DNA of 19,015 nt from contig CANQFF010000014.1 in assembly GCA_947598345.1 (NCBI GenBank), positions 1 to 19,015 of the forward strand. Direction: 5' to 3'. The translations under genes were made by a program, and so were the position numbers. Positions 1 to 8,299 of this stretch are shown here, piece after piece. The DNA comes from an uncultured Bacilli bacterium (GTDB taxonomy: Bacteria > Bacillota_I > Bacilli_A > RF39 > UBA660). Each line of letters opens with the position of its first letter. Positions within the stretch are counted from its first letter, which is position 1. Below the pieces are notes generated by a model that saw only the letters and a program-made list of their open reading frames with translations, ran no database searches and was not told the DNA's origin.

Positions 1-182
1 GTCTCCACGAGTGGTGGGTCATTTACATATGCCATTATGGATGCCCAACACTCTCATTTCCAGCACCCACCCCTGTCTGGGCGATAGAAGCAAGCACAAG
101 AAGTTTCATCGATATGCTCTTTAACGGATTTTTAGCCCCGTCTTCATAATAAATATAATGACTAGAATAATGTGCCATCGAT
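1..182 (-). ncRNA. Candidate structured RNA (or edge of another element), cut by the window
   Basis: Positions 1-120 are about 50% G+C by count, against a very AT-rich surrounding. Downstream of the strong promoter the predicted transcript has self-complementary blocks: GCCCA (47-43) with TGGGC (82-78), and GGTGGGT with ACCCACC (13-19 and 65-71). These cross each other, so they would form a pseudoknot or alternative folds. A short hairpin ACGG/CCGT also occurs near 125-141. An ORF of 47 codons (ATG at 178 to TAA at 35) is possible, with only about 4 nt of leader and no ribosome site, so I do not call it a gene. No RNA family or transposase was recognised. Confidence 0.3.
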
Positions 183-188
183 ATACTG

Positions 189-217
189 ATTGTATCAGAT
201 TTACACTTTTTTGTCAA
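189..217 (-). promoter_or_regulatory. Near-consensus sigma-A promoter reading out of the window to the left
   Basis: Minus strand TTGACA (217-212), a 17-bp spacer (211-195) and TACAAT (194-189), with TGA just before the -10 box, so it is also an extended -10. It is the best promoter in the window. Expected start near 182. What it drives lies mostly outside; see the structured segment at 1-182. Confidence 0.75.
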
Positions 218-295
218 ATTGCAAAAAAAATGCTGAAAGTTTTAAAAAACTATTTACTTTTAATATATTATATGCATCCTTTTATATAAAATGTA

Positions 296-1708
296 TTAAA
301 ATCTAAAATAAATAAAGGGATTATATTGATTAGAAACTAATTTTATAATAACAATAGCAAATAATAAACCTAAAATTAAATCTTCAAATATAGTTAAATA
401 ACAGCTTTTACTATTGTTTACTTTGTTGTGAAATAATTTATCAATAGGAATAGAAAATATAATTCCAATTATTAGATATGGAATGGTAACAACTAATTTA
501 GAATTTAATCTTAGTAATTCTAACCAATTTGAAGGAACAAAAGTGAACATATTTATCAATACTTGAGTTAAAGACGAAAAATCCTCTAATCTGAATATTA
601 CCCAACCAATAATAATAATTATAATTGTAATAATATGTCTTAAAATGTTTGGTATTTTTTTAATTTTGTTACCTAAAATAAACTTTTCAATTAAAAGAAA
701 AATTGCATAATATATTCCCCATAATATATAATTAACATTTGCACCATGCCATAAACCAGTTAAAATCCACACTATTAATATATTTCTAATATTAATTATT
801 TTTTTTACTCTATTTCCTCCCAAAGGGATATATACATAATCTCTGAAAAATGATGATAATGATATATGCCATCTTCTCCAAAAATCTGTAATTGAATTTG
901 AAATATATGGATAATTAAAATTTTCTAAAAAATGAAATCCAAACATTCTCCCTAAGCCTATAGCCATATCCGAATATCCAGAAAAATCATAATAAATTTG
1001 TATCGAATAAGCTATCGCAGCTAACCAAAGAATACTACTTCCAAAGCCAATATTCAAATTACTATATATGTAATCACATAATATTGCAACATTATTGGCA
1101 ATAAGTACTTTTTTTATCAAACCTAATATAAATCTTTTAAAACCAATTATAAATTCGTCTAATGTAACTTTTCTACTATTTATTTGATTTTCAATAGTCT
1201 CATATCTCACTATTGGTCCAGCTATTAATTGTGGAAAAAATGAAACATAAAGTAATAAATTAAAAGGATTTTTTTGTAATTTTACTTTATCTCTATATAA
1301 ATCTATTATATAAGATAATATTTGAAAAGTATAAAAACTTATTCCTATAGGTAAAACTAAATTAAAATTTTTAATATTTATGTTGAATATAGCATTTAAT
1401 ATATTAATAGAAAAATCTAAGTATTTAAATACAAATAATAATCCTATTGAAGTAATAACTGAAAATAGAAGCGCTAATTTTGATTTAACTGATTTTCTTC
1501 CATATTTATCAATTATTAAAGCAGATATATATGCTATCAAAGTCGTTAATATCATAAGAATTATATATTTAGGTTCACCCCAAGAATAAAAAATTAGTGA
1601 GAATAATAGTAATACTATATTCTTGTATTTTATATTCTTATTAATATAGTATAAAATTAATATAATCGGTAGAAATAAAAACAAAAATGTCATACTGCTA
1701 AATACCAT
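296..1708 (-). CDS. MBOAT-family O-acyltransferase (AlgI/DltB-like)
   Basis: Polytopic membrane enzyme that moves an acyl group, commonly acetyl, across the membrane for O-acylation of an exported polysaccharide. The 470 aa have the length and landmarks of AlgI: SFYTFQILSYIIDLYR near 124-139, FFPQLIAGPIVR at 157-168, YYDFSGYSDMAIGLGRMFG at 239-257, WRRWHISLSSFFRDYVYIPL at 277-296 and GLWHGANVNYILWG at 318-331, with H321 as the predicted catalytic histidine and H281 as the second conserved one. The ATG follows AGGAGG. It is the last gene of the locus, 11 bp after the gene whose product carries the DHHW partner domain. D-alanylation (DltB) is unlikely because no DltA or DltC gene is present here. 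The acyl group and its position are not predictable. Confidence 0.94.
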   Translation of the reverse strand: MVFSSMTFLFLFLPIILILYYINKNIKYKNIVLLLFSLIFYSWGEPKYIILMILTTLIAYISALIIDKYGRKSVKSKLALLFSVITSIGLLFVFKYLDFSINILNAIFNINIKNFNLVLPIGISFYTFQILSYIIDLYRDKVKLQKNPFNLLLYVSFFPQLIAGPIVRYETIENQINSRKVTLDEFIIGFKRFILGLIKKVLIANNVAILCDYIYSNLNIGFGSSILWLAAIAYSIQIYYDFSGYSDMAIGLGRMFGFHFLENFNYPYISNSITDFWRRWHISLSSFFRDYVYIPLGGNRVKKIINIRNILIVWILTGLWHGANVNYILWGIYYAIFLLIEKFILGNKIKKIPNILRHIITIIIIIIGWVIFRLEDFSSLTQVLINMFTFVPSNWLELLRLNSKLVVTIPYLIIGIIFSIPIDKLFHNKVNNSKSCYLTIFEDLILGLLFAIVIIKLVSNQYNPFIYFRF

Positions 1709-1719
1709 AAATTATCCTC

Positions 1720-3372
1720 CTACTTAATAACATTAAATTCTTGTGAAATATAATAATTAATATTACCTATGAATAATACTTTATCAATTTCATACTTTTC
1801 TATATATTCTTCATAATTAAATTCCTTATTCATATAATGTTTATAATTTCTTAAATCGATTGCTATTGTTTTATTAAATTTTTCGGCTAATAACTTAATA
1901 ATTGCGTTATCAAAACTTTCACCAATTATTAATATATTTTCTTTATTACTATCATTATTATCAAATATTATTTCTCCTTCATCATAGCCATAAAATCCAT
2001 CATAACTTAAATTAGTGTACTCACCATTCAAAGCTTTTTTATAATTTCCATAATCATCAGCAATTTTTCCATTTATATACACATCAATATCATCAAAATC
2101 AAATGTATATGCGCAAAATTTTTCATTATATACATTTGCTAAAGCTTGTCCTTTCGAACCGACAAATTCACCTTTAAAACATCTTTCATCAGTAGGTTCT
2201 TTTGGATTTTTTAATTTGAGTAATTGAAGAACTTCTAAATATCCTTTATATGATCCTTTATAATTCCAATGATGATCTGTTTTATAAAATAGATCTTTAA
2301 AATCATTAAAATTATTTATTTCAAAATTAGAAATATTTTTAGAATTTAGTCTATCTTTTATATATTCATATACAAGTGCTTTTTTCCCATTTACAAAGTT
2401 AATATCAGTATCCTTTTCTATATAATAAAAATAATAATCAATATTGGGATATAAATCCATTGTTTTATTTAAAGATTTCACTCTGCTTTTTAATTCTTCT
2501 TTATAAGATGATAATTCATAAGGCATATAAACTAGATTTTCTTTTCCAAATAAATAAATTGAACCAAGTGAATAATAATTATAAACATCGTTATTAATGA
2601 TTAAATTTAAGGTGTTTTTCATCAATATTGAATCAAATAAGTTATTTGCTGTTTTAAATTTTGAAGACAAAGGTATTTGATCAGATAATGTTTTTTCAAA
2701 ATTATCTTGCATTTCACCATTAAAATACGAATTCAAATTTAATTTATCATATTTATTCGCATATCTATTTTCATTTTGTACAACATCAATTGGTTTGAAA
2801 ATAGATTTCAAGGAACAAACAATTAAAAATAACATAATCAATACGAAGAACAAAGTATTTATTATTGTTTTTTTATTTGTAGATTTATTTACATAATTAT
2901 CAATTTTATCTTTTAATAAATTTACAAATTTTTGATTATTACTTTCAAATTTTTTAGGTTTAAATTTTTTGGATTTATTTATAAGCTCGCCTAGTTTATC
3001 AAAGTCATCTAAATTTAAAATATATCCATTATCAGAAAAATTTTCAATAATTTGAAGTTGGTGATCATTAGTATGTTCTTCATATTTTTTTAATCTTGCA
3101 GCAGCAATTATTTTTTTATTGTTTTTTAATCCAGAAATTATTGAACCTACCCCACCGTGCGTTATAAGTAAATCACATTCAGTAATTAATTTTTCAAATT
3201 CATCCATCGGTATTAAATCAAATATTTCCATATCATCTGATTTAAAATCAGAAGAACATCCAGCTTGTACAACTACTCTTTCTTTAATAACATTACTGTC
3301 TATTTGCTTTTGTACAGCTTCTAATAATCTATAAAACTTCTTATCTTGAGTTCCTAATGTAACTAATATCAA
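1720..3372 (-). CDS. Alg13/PssE-like glycosyltransferase subunit fused to an extracellular DHHW/AlgX-like domain
   Basis: Start choice: TTG at 3370-3372 gives MILVTLGTQ, the standard PssE N-terminus, overlaps the previous TGA, and has GGGGGGTGG at proper distance; a GTG at 3379-3381 would add three residues but lies against the G-run. In the 550-aa product residues 1-150 are the catalytic half of a split glycosyltransferase, with THGGVGS at 71-77. A single hydrophobic helix spans about 169-187, preceded by a basic stretch, predicting N-in/C-out. Residues 190-550 resemble DHHW/AlgJ/AlgX SGNH-like proteins that assist MBOAT acyltransferases: TDHHW at 365-369 and IIGESFD near 482-488 as the candidate serine block. 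So sugar transfer inside and acyl handling outside share one chain. The MBOAT gene follows after 11 bp, fitting an AlgI/AlgJ-like pair. I know of no standard protein with this fusion. Confidence 0.87.
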   Translation of the reverse strand: MILVTLGTQDKKFYRLLEAVQKQIDSNVIKERVVVQAGCSSDFKSDDMEIFDLIPMDEFEKLITECDLLITHGGVGSIISGLKNNKKIIAAARLKKYEEHTNDHQLQIIENFSDNGYILNLDDFDKLGELINKSKKFKPKKFESNNQKFVNLLKDKIDNYVNKSTNKKTIINTLFFVLIMLFLIVCSLKSIFKPIDVVQNENRYANKYDKLNLNSYFNGEMQDNFEKTLSDQIPLSSKFKTANNLFDSILMKNTLNLIINNDVYNYYSLGSIYLFGKENLVYMPYELSSYKEELKSRVKSLNKTMDLYPNIDYYFYYIEKDTDINFVNGKKALVYEYIKDRLNSKNISNFEINNFNDFKDLFYKTDHHWNYKGSYKGYLEVLQLLKLKNPKEPTDERCFKGEFVGSKGQALANVYNEKFCAYTFDFDDIDVYINGKIADDYGNYKKALNGEYTNLSYDGFYGYDEGEIIFDNNDSNKENILIIGESFDNAIIKLLAEKFNKTIAIDLRNYKHYMNKEFNYEEYIEKYEIDKVLFIGNINYYISQEFNVIK

Positions 3373-3842
3373 TAAATCCACCCCCCATATATAGCTTTAG
3401 GATAAAATTTTAACATTTCTTCCCACTGAACAATAAAAGTATTAGCAATTGGATAGATTAATTTACCAGATAATGTTTTAGTTTTACTATTAGCAAATGT
3501 TTCAATAAATATTATTTTACTACCAAATATTTTACCAATATAACATATCGGTACAGCTGTATGAGTACCAGTTGTAACAATTACTTTTGGTCTTATTTTT
3601 ATAAATAGGACGAGTGATTTAAAACAATTAAATAAAAATTTAAAAGCATACGAAAATATATGATCCTTAGTCCCATAAACCAGATATTCTACATTATCAT
3701 ATTTTTTCTTTAATCCTATAGTAGACTTAGTTTTTTCAGTAATTAAATAACTTTTATATTGATTAAACAATGATTTTAATTGTAATAATTCACTTAGATG
3801 TCCCCCAGTTGAAGCTATAAATAAAACTTTTTTATTTTTCAC
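3369..3842 (-). CDS. pssD: Alg14/PssD/Cps14F-like glycosyltransferase subunit
   Basis: Membrane-anchoring and acceptor-binding half of a split GT-B glycosyltransferase that pairs with an Alg13/PssE-type partner, here encoded by the next gene. The 157 aa match the usual length. Seen: VLFIASTGGHLSELLQL near 5-21, the hallmark N-terminal glycine-rich loop; a hydrophobic segment near 62-83 for membrane association; VIVTTGTHTAVPICYIGK, the family's TTG block; IFIETFANSKTKTLSGK; and VQWEEMLKFYPKAIYGG near the C-terminus. GTG start inside the end of the Wzy-GT4 gene with GGGAG upstream. Its TGA stop overlaps the TTG start of its partner (TTGA), so the two subunits are probably made together. Confidence 0.93.
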   Translation of the reverse strand: MKNKKVLFIASTGGHLSELLQLKSLFNQYKSYLITEKTKSTIGLKKKYDNVEYLVYGTKDHIFSYAFKFLFNCFKSLVLFIKIRPKVIVTTGTHTAVPICYIGKIFGSKIIFIETFANSKTKTLSGKLIYPIANTFIVQWEEMLKFYPKAIYGGWIY

Positions 3843-6354
3843 CTGATAAAACTCCCTTCCAAATTTTTATTATTTCTTTAGAGCTATATTCCTTAGATTT
3901 TTTTAATGAATTTTTACTTAATTTTTGTACTAATTTTTCATTATCCAGTAATTCATCAAGTTTCTTAGAATAACATGATATATCTCTATTTTCTATTATA
4001 TATCCATTTATTTCATTATCGATAATATCAGGTATTCCACTATCAGTTCTAAAAGCTATACAAGGTAGTCCATAACTCATAGCTTCTAATAGTGTCATAG
4101 GTAATCCCTCTGATATAGATGTCATCGCAAATATTCTAGAATTTAGAAAATATTCTTCTATTTCTTCACTATTTTTATATCCTGTAAAAATAACTCTATT
4201 AGTTAATTTTTTATCAGTTACTTGTCTTTTCAAATTATCTAATTCTTCACCATCACCTATTATGTATAACTTTGAATCTTTATCTTTTACTTTAGAAAAT
4301 ATTAATATTAAATCATCAAGTTTTTTTATAGAATGAAGTCTAGATACTGTAATAATATTTTTATTTTTTAAAGAAGAAATTTTATTAGGCAAATCAATAA
4401 AATTAGGTACTACTAAAACTTTAGTTTTTTTATTATTTATCAAAAATTTCTCATAATCATTTTTTAAACTATTAGTTAAAGCAAATATATAATCAATATT
4501 ATTAAATTTATATTTAATATTATTTATATATTTTTTATTATAATTATGGTGTTGATGAATTTGAGCAATTTTTATAGTTTTTGGATTTCCAAATTGACTC
4601 AAAAGTACGCTAAATTCATTGCGAGTAGACACAGTTGCAAAGCTATCGCTTTCTATTATTTCTTTTATAATTAAATATCTTTTTAAAAATAATATTTTGA
4701 TTGCAGGAAATAAGTTTTTAAAGATGGATATCAATTTTCTATCTTTTATAGCTTGTAAAAGTTCATTCTTATTTGGTTCTTTTTGATATAAATATTTAAT
4801 ATTGATGTCTTTAGATAATCTATCCTGCTGATTATTTTTTAAATTATAAAACGATATTAACTCTACATCATAAGTTTTTGATAATTCATTTGCAGTATTT
4901 ATTGTTGAAGTTTCTATACCACCATATCCTAAATGAAGTAATAAGAATGTTATTTTTTTATTATTTATTTTAAATTTATCTTGTTTTAACGATTTAAAAT
5001 AAATAAGCGTAAGTAATAAACTCATATAAATATTTGCATTACTTTTTCTTAAAAAGGCACCAGAGTATTCAGAACCAAAAATAAGTAACGCGAGTGTGAT
5101 ACAATATATTATGAATTCACCATTAAATACCATTTTTTTATCTTTAATAAACATTTTCATTAATAAAATTACAAAATACAATATAAAAATTACATATAAC
5201 CCGAAACCTATATATCCATAGTAATAATATAAAGCTGTAAAATCATTTTCTAAATCCATTTCAAGTTTACCAATTTTTGTAAATTCAAAACCTACAAATT
5301 TTGTTAATAAATCGGTATCATCATAAATTATACTAGCATACATTCTTTTTCTAAGCCTATTATCCGTCAACTCAGATGCCGATAAATGCGATTTCATTTT
5401 TTCTAAGACTTTATCTTTACCATATAAATCTATTAATTCTTTCCAGTAATAATTAACATTTAAAATTTCTAATATTTCTTCATCCGATAAACTTTTAAAA
5501 TCTATATTTTCTAAACTACCGTATTTTTCACTTATAAAATCACTTATTTGTTTATTATGTTCATCCATAACTTCCATTCTTTTAAATGTAGATGAATTAT
5601 TACTATAAAACGCAACAAATAATAAGCATAAAATAGTAATTAAAGTTTTTTCTAATCTCATTCTTGATTTTTCGTTTATAAAAGTTATATAAAGTATTAT
5701 TAATAATGAAATTACTAATGTAATATAACAAGCTTTTGTACCATTTTCATATAACAAAAATAAAACTATAATATGTGAAAGTAAATACCAGATAATTTTT
5801 GTAGTTTTAGAACAAAAATATAAAAATATAGGGCAAATTGCAACTAATATCATACTTTGTGTATTAGCACTTGTAAACCAACCAGTTAATCCGTATCCTT
5901 CATATGTATAATTAAAATTGCCACTTATTAAAGCTAATATTAAACTTACAAATACTATTAATACATTAATTATAAATCCAATTTTCACTTGACTTAAATA
6001 TTGATTATTTTCTTTTATATAATTTATAAAGCATATAGTTAAAATAGGCATTTGCATAACTATTATTAAATATCTAATATCATCGAATAAACTAATATAT
6101 CCGACTCTGTATGAATTTAATAAATGTAAAATTGAAAATATCGCAAATGGTAAGATACATAAAATAAATTTCTTTTTATTTTTAGACTTTATAAATGTAT
6201 AAAATACTATAAAAAATAAAATTAATGTTCTAAACACAAATGAAATTGGTGTAATATATGTATTAAAATTAAAATATGCTATTATGTCTAGCATAGGTTG
6301 TAATATCATAACTATTAGTAACCAATACTTTGAAATTGCTTTAAAAAAATTCAT
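3832..6354 (-). CDS. Wzy-like O-antigen polymerase/ligase domain fused to a GT4 glycosyltransferase
   Basis: The 840-aa protein joins two normally separate functions. Residues 1 to about 455 are a polytopic membrane domain of the O-antigen polymerase/ligase type: some ten helices and a large hydrophilic loop at about 250-375, probably outside the cell, between them. After a basic linker (FKSLKQDKFKINNKK) residues 465-840 form a GT-B retaining glycosyltransferase of family 4: LGYGGIETS near 475-483, SRLHSIKKLDDL at 671-682, IIGDGEE at 698-704 and the EGLPMTLLE motif (E-x7-E) at 749-757. Basic residues place the GT4 part in the cytoplasm. One chain could thus add a sugar inside and polymerise repeat units outside. 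ATG overlaps the previous stop (ATGA) and the 3' end overlaps the PssD gene by 11 bp. No frameshift is needed to read through both domains. Domain calls are strong; whether the first part is polymerase or ligase is not certain. Confidence 0.88.
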   Translation of the reverse strand: MNFFKAISKYWLLIVMILQPMLDIIAYFNFNTYITPISFVFRTLILFFIVFYTFIKSKNKKKFILCILPFAIFSILHLLNSYRVGYISLFDDIRYLIIVMQMPILTICFINYIKENNQYLSQVKIGFIINVLIVFVSLILALISGNFNYTYEGYGLTGWFTSANTQSMILVAICPIFLYFCSKTTKIIWYLLSHIIVLFLLYENGTKACYITLVISLLIILYITFINEKSRMRLEKTLITILCLLFVAFYSNNSSTFKRMEVMDEHNKQISDFISEKYGSLENIDFKSLSDEEILEILNVNYYWKELIDLYGKDKVLEKMKSHLSASELTDNRLRKRMYASIIYDDTDLLTKFVGFEFTKIGKLEMDLENDFTALYYYYGYIGFGLYVIFILYFVILLMKMFIKDKKMVFNGEFIIYCITLALLIFGSEYSGAFLRKSNANIYMSLLLTLIYFKSLKQDKFKINNKKITFLLLHLGYGGIETSTINTANELSKTYDVELISFYNLKNNQQDRLSKDINIKYLYQKEPNKNELLQAIKDRKLISIFKNLFPAIKILFLKRYLIIKEIIESDSFATVSTRNEFSVLLSQFGNPKTIKIAQIHQHHNYNKKYINNIKYKFNNIDYIFALTNSLKNDYEKFLINNKKTKVLVVPNFIDLPNKISSLKNKNIITVSRLHSIKKLDDLILIFSKVKDKDSKLYIIGDGEELDNLKRQVTDKKLTNRVIFTGYKNSEEIEEYFLNSRIFAMTSISEGLPMTLLEAMSYGLPCIAFRTDSGIPDIIDNEINGYIIENRDISCYSKKLDELLDNEKLVQKLSKNSLKKSKEYSSKEIIKIWKGVLSGEK

Positions 6355-7331
6355 CCTGTAATCTTCTCCTTTATGTTAAATATAAATTTGACAATACTAT
6401 ATTGCCTTAATAATATTAATTTATATATTAATTTTTTGTTTTTATCTAAATATTTTATATATTTATTTTGCTTAAAATTTTTAAAATTACTATCAACATA
6501 TTTTTCTAATTTTTTTATTATATTTTTTTTATCTTTCATATTAACATCAGTATTAATAACTCTAGTTATACTAGTTATTAATATGTGATATAAACACAAA
6601 AACTCTAATTTATCATAATTTTCTATATAAATATTATTTTGTTTAAAATATTTTATCATTTCATCAAAAGCATCAATTATTTCTAAGTTTCTTTTAATAT
6701 TTGAATTATTCATAGTTGATCCAGGCCTCAATAAATAATTATATAATGGTTCATCAATGAAAGATATATTTATATTATCAAATAAGATTTTAACAGTAAA
6801 ATCAATATCTTCATACCAAACTTTACTTCTAAATTTTATATTATTTTTTAATATGACTTCTCTTTTATATATCTTATTCCAAACTGCCATTTTTCCATAT
6901 AAAATATCTAAGGTAGTATCATTATAAATTATAGAAGGTTCATTTTTTAACACTTTACCATCAATAGAGACAACTTTATTACCACATACTACTACATCAG
7001 CTTTATCTTTTTGAGCTAAATTATACATTTTTTCTAACGCATCAAGTTCTAACCAGTCATCACTATCTACAAAGCTTATATATTCACCACTAGATTTATC
7101 TATTCCTAAATTTCTTGCAGATCCTTGACCACCATTTTCTTTTATAAAGGATTTAACCTTTTTAGGATATTTTTTTACATAATCATCTATTATTTTTTGT
7201 GAATTATCCTTACTTCCATCATTTACTACAATTATCTCTATATCTTTTAGGGTTTGATTTACTAAACTATTTAAGCATTTATCTATATACTCTTCTACAT
7301 TATAAACTGGTACTACTACACTTATCTTCAT
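6351..7331 (-). CDS. GT2 family glycosyltransferase (paralogue B)
   Basis: Second GT2 enzyme, 326 aa, with the same N-terminal nucleotide-sugar-binding fold: VVVPVYNVEEYIDKCL, VNDGS at 36-40, GGQGSARNLG at 67-76 and VDSDDW at 88-93. The C-terminal half keeps the paralogue's landmarks (WYEDIDF, RPGSTMNN, and a HILITSITRV helix) but differs in most other residues, so it probably uses a different sugar or acceptor. The tail is rich in Lys and aromatic residues and may sit on the membrane. It is 4 bp downstream of its paralogue with the same GGTGATTTA ribosome site, and its stop overlaps the Wzy-GT4 gene in an ATGA tetranucleotide, indicating coupled translation. Family secure, sugar unknown. Confidence 0.92.
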   Translation of the reverse strand: MKISVVVPVYNVEEYIDKCLNSLVNQTLKDIEIIVVNDGSKDNSQKIIDDYVKKYPKKVKSFIKENGGQGSARNLGIDKSSGEYISFVDSDDWLELDALEKMYNLAQKDKADVVVCGNKVVSIDGKVLKNEPSIIYNDTTLDILYGKMAVWNKIYKREVILKNNIKFRSKVWYEDIDFTVKILFDNINISFIDEPLYNYLLRPGSTMNNSNIKRNLEIIDAFDEMIKYFKQNNIYIENYDKLEFLCLYHILITSITRVINTDVNMKDKKNIIKKLEKYVDSNFKNFKQNKYIKYLDKNKKLIYKLILLRQYSIVKFIFNIKEKITG

Positions 7332-7340
7332 TAAATCACC
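7024..7340. repeat. Direct repeat copy 2 (5' part of GT2 paralogue B)
   Basis: Partner of the block at 7973-8289, same orientation, offset 949 bp. It includes the GGTGATTTA ribosome site and the nucleotide-sugar-binding half of the gene up to the MY dipeptide at codons 102-103. Recombination between the copies would delete 949 bp and leave one chimeric GT2 gene in frame. Confidence 0.9.
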
Positions 7341-8280
7341 CTTTTAATTTAGTCTTTATATTTAATAACAATTTAGAAATATTATGTAATCCATTATAAT
7401 TTAACCATGCAATTATTTTTCTATTTTTTGAAATATTTTTATAAAAATTCATTGTTTTATAATCAGGAATATTTACTTTACAGTAATTTCTTAATTTTTT
7501 TATTACTTGTTTTGTTTCATCAGCTTTTTGTACAGCAACTCTATTTATACTAGTTATTAATACATGATTAAATATCAAAAATGAAAACATATCTTTATCA
7601 TATTTATTGTTATCTTTTGCATATTTTATTAAATCATCAATAATTACTAGCATGTCTAAATTTTTAATGGAATTATTATTATTCATAGTTGAACCTTGTC
7701 TACAATTACAATTGTAATATGGCTTAGATATATTAGTAATTTTTGGATTATTTAATAATATTTTTGCTGTAAAATTTAAATCTTCATACCATAATTTAGT
7801 CATAAATTTAGTATTTCCGATGACACTTCTTTTAAATAATTTATTGCATGCAGAAGGAGTAACTTGATAGACACTTTCGTATTTTGTACAATTTTTGTAT
7901 TCTGTTTTATTACCATAATGAAACATCATATCACAAATTACTATATCGCTATTAGATTTTGTAGCAGTTTTATACATTTCTTCTAATGCACCTAGTTCTA
8001 ACCAATCATCACTATCTACAAAGCTTATATATTCACCACTAGATTTATCTAACCCTAAATTTCTTGCAGATCCTTGACCACCATTTTCTTTTACAAAAGA
8101 TTTAACTTTTTCAGGATACTTTTTTACATAATCGTCTATTATTTTTTGTGAATTATCTTTACTTCCATCATTTACTACAATTATCTCTATATCTTTTAAG
8201 GTTTGATTTACTAAACTATTTAAGCATTTATCTATATACTCTTCTACATTATACACAGGTACTATTACACTTATCTTCAT
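7336..8280 (-). CDS. GT2 family glycosyltransferase (paralogue A)
   Basis: Inverting GT-A glycosyltransferase expected to add one sugar of the repeat unit from a nucleotide-sugar donor at the cytoplasmic face. The 314 aa begin with VIVPVYNVEEYIDKCL and show VNDGS near 36-40, GGQGSARNLG at 67-76 and the metal-binding VDSDDW at 88-93. A WYEDLNF motif near residue 168 and RQGSTMNN near 197 are typical of the CpsI/EpsJ-like subgroup. No clear membrane helix. The first 103 residues are nearly identical to the following gene while the rest is only related, which points to recent duplication or gene conversion with a diverged acceptor/donor half. GGTGATTTA precedes the ATG; the next gene starts 4 bp after its stop. 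Sugar specificity cannot be told. Confidence 0.92.
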   Translation of the reverse strand: MKISVIVPVYNVEEYIDKCLNSLVNQTLKDIEIIVVNDGSKDNSQKIIDDYVKKYPEKVKSFVKENGGQGSARNLGLDKSSGEYISFVDSDDWLELGALEEMYKTATKSNSDIVICDMMFHYGNKTEYKNCTKYESVYQVTPSACNKLFKRSVIGNTKFMTKLWYEDLNFTAKILLNNPKITNISKPYYNCNCRQGSTMNNNNSIKNLDMLVIIDDLIKYAKDNNKYDKDMFSFLIFNHVLITSINRVAVQKADETKQVIKKLRNYCKVNIPDYKTMNFYKNISKNRKIIAWLNYNGLHNISKLLLNIKTKLKG

Positions 8281-8289
8281 TAAATCACC
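7973..8289. repeat. Direct repeat copy 1 (5' part of GT2 paralogue A)
   Basis: A 317-bp block that aligns without gaps to 7024-7340 with about 18 mismatches by my count (around 94% identity). It spans the ribosome binding site and the first 103 codons. Beyond it the two genes differ strongly, so the boundary is sharp. Fits duplication followed by divergence of the 3' parts, or later gene conversion of the 5' parts. Confidence 0.9.
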
Positions 8290-8299
8290 AACTATATTT

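Noticed and set aside
35..217. 60-codon ORF on the minus strand at the left edge
   Set aside because: Its TTG start coincides with the -35 box of the promoter at 189-217, so that part would not be transcribed. The internal ATG at 178 has only about 4 nt of leader and no ribosome site. Treated as part of a possible RNA instead.
218..295. Rho-independent terminator after the MBOAT gene
   Set aside because: An AGTTTT/AAAACT inverted repeat near 238-252 followed by T-rich DNA on the minus strand exists, but the stem is nearly all A-T with a very short loop, too weak to call.
1380..1589. Other plus-strand ORFs inside genes (1380-1589, 3119-3334, 6373-6588, 9381-9647, 12706-12924, 13061-13246)
   Set aside because: All lie fully or mostly opposite well-supported genes with clear family motifs, and have AT-driven composition; none has a recognisable domain.
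296..1708. DltB of a D-alanylation operon
   Set aside because: No DltA, DltC or stand-alone DltD gene is present and the neighbours are polysaccharide genes; AlgI-like O-acylation fits better.
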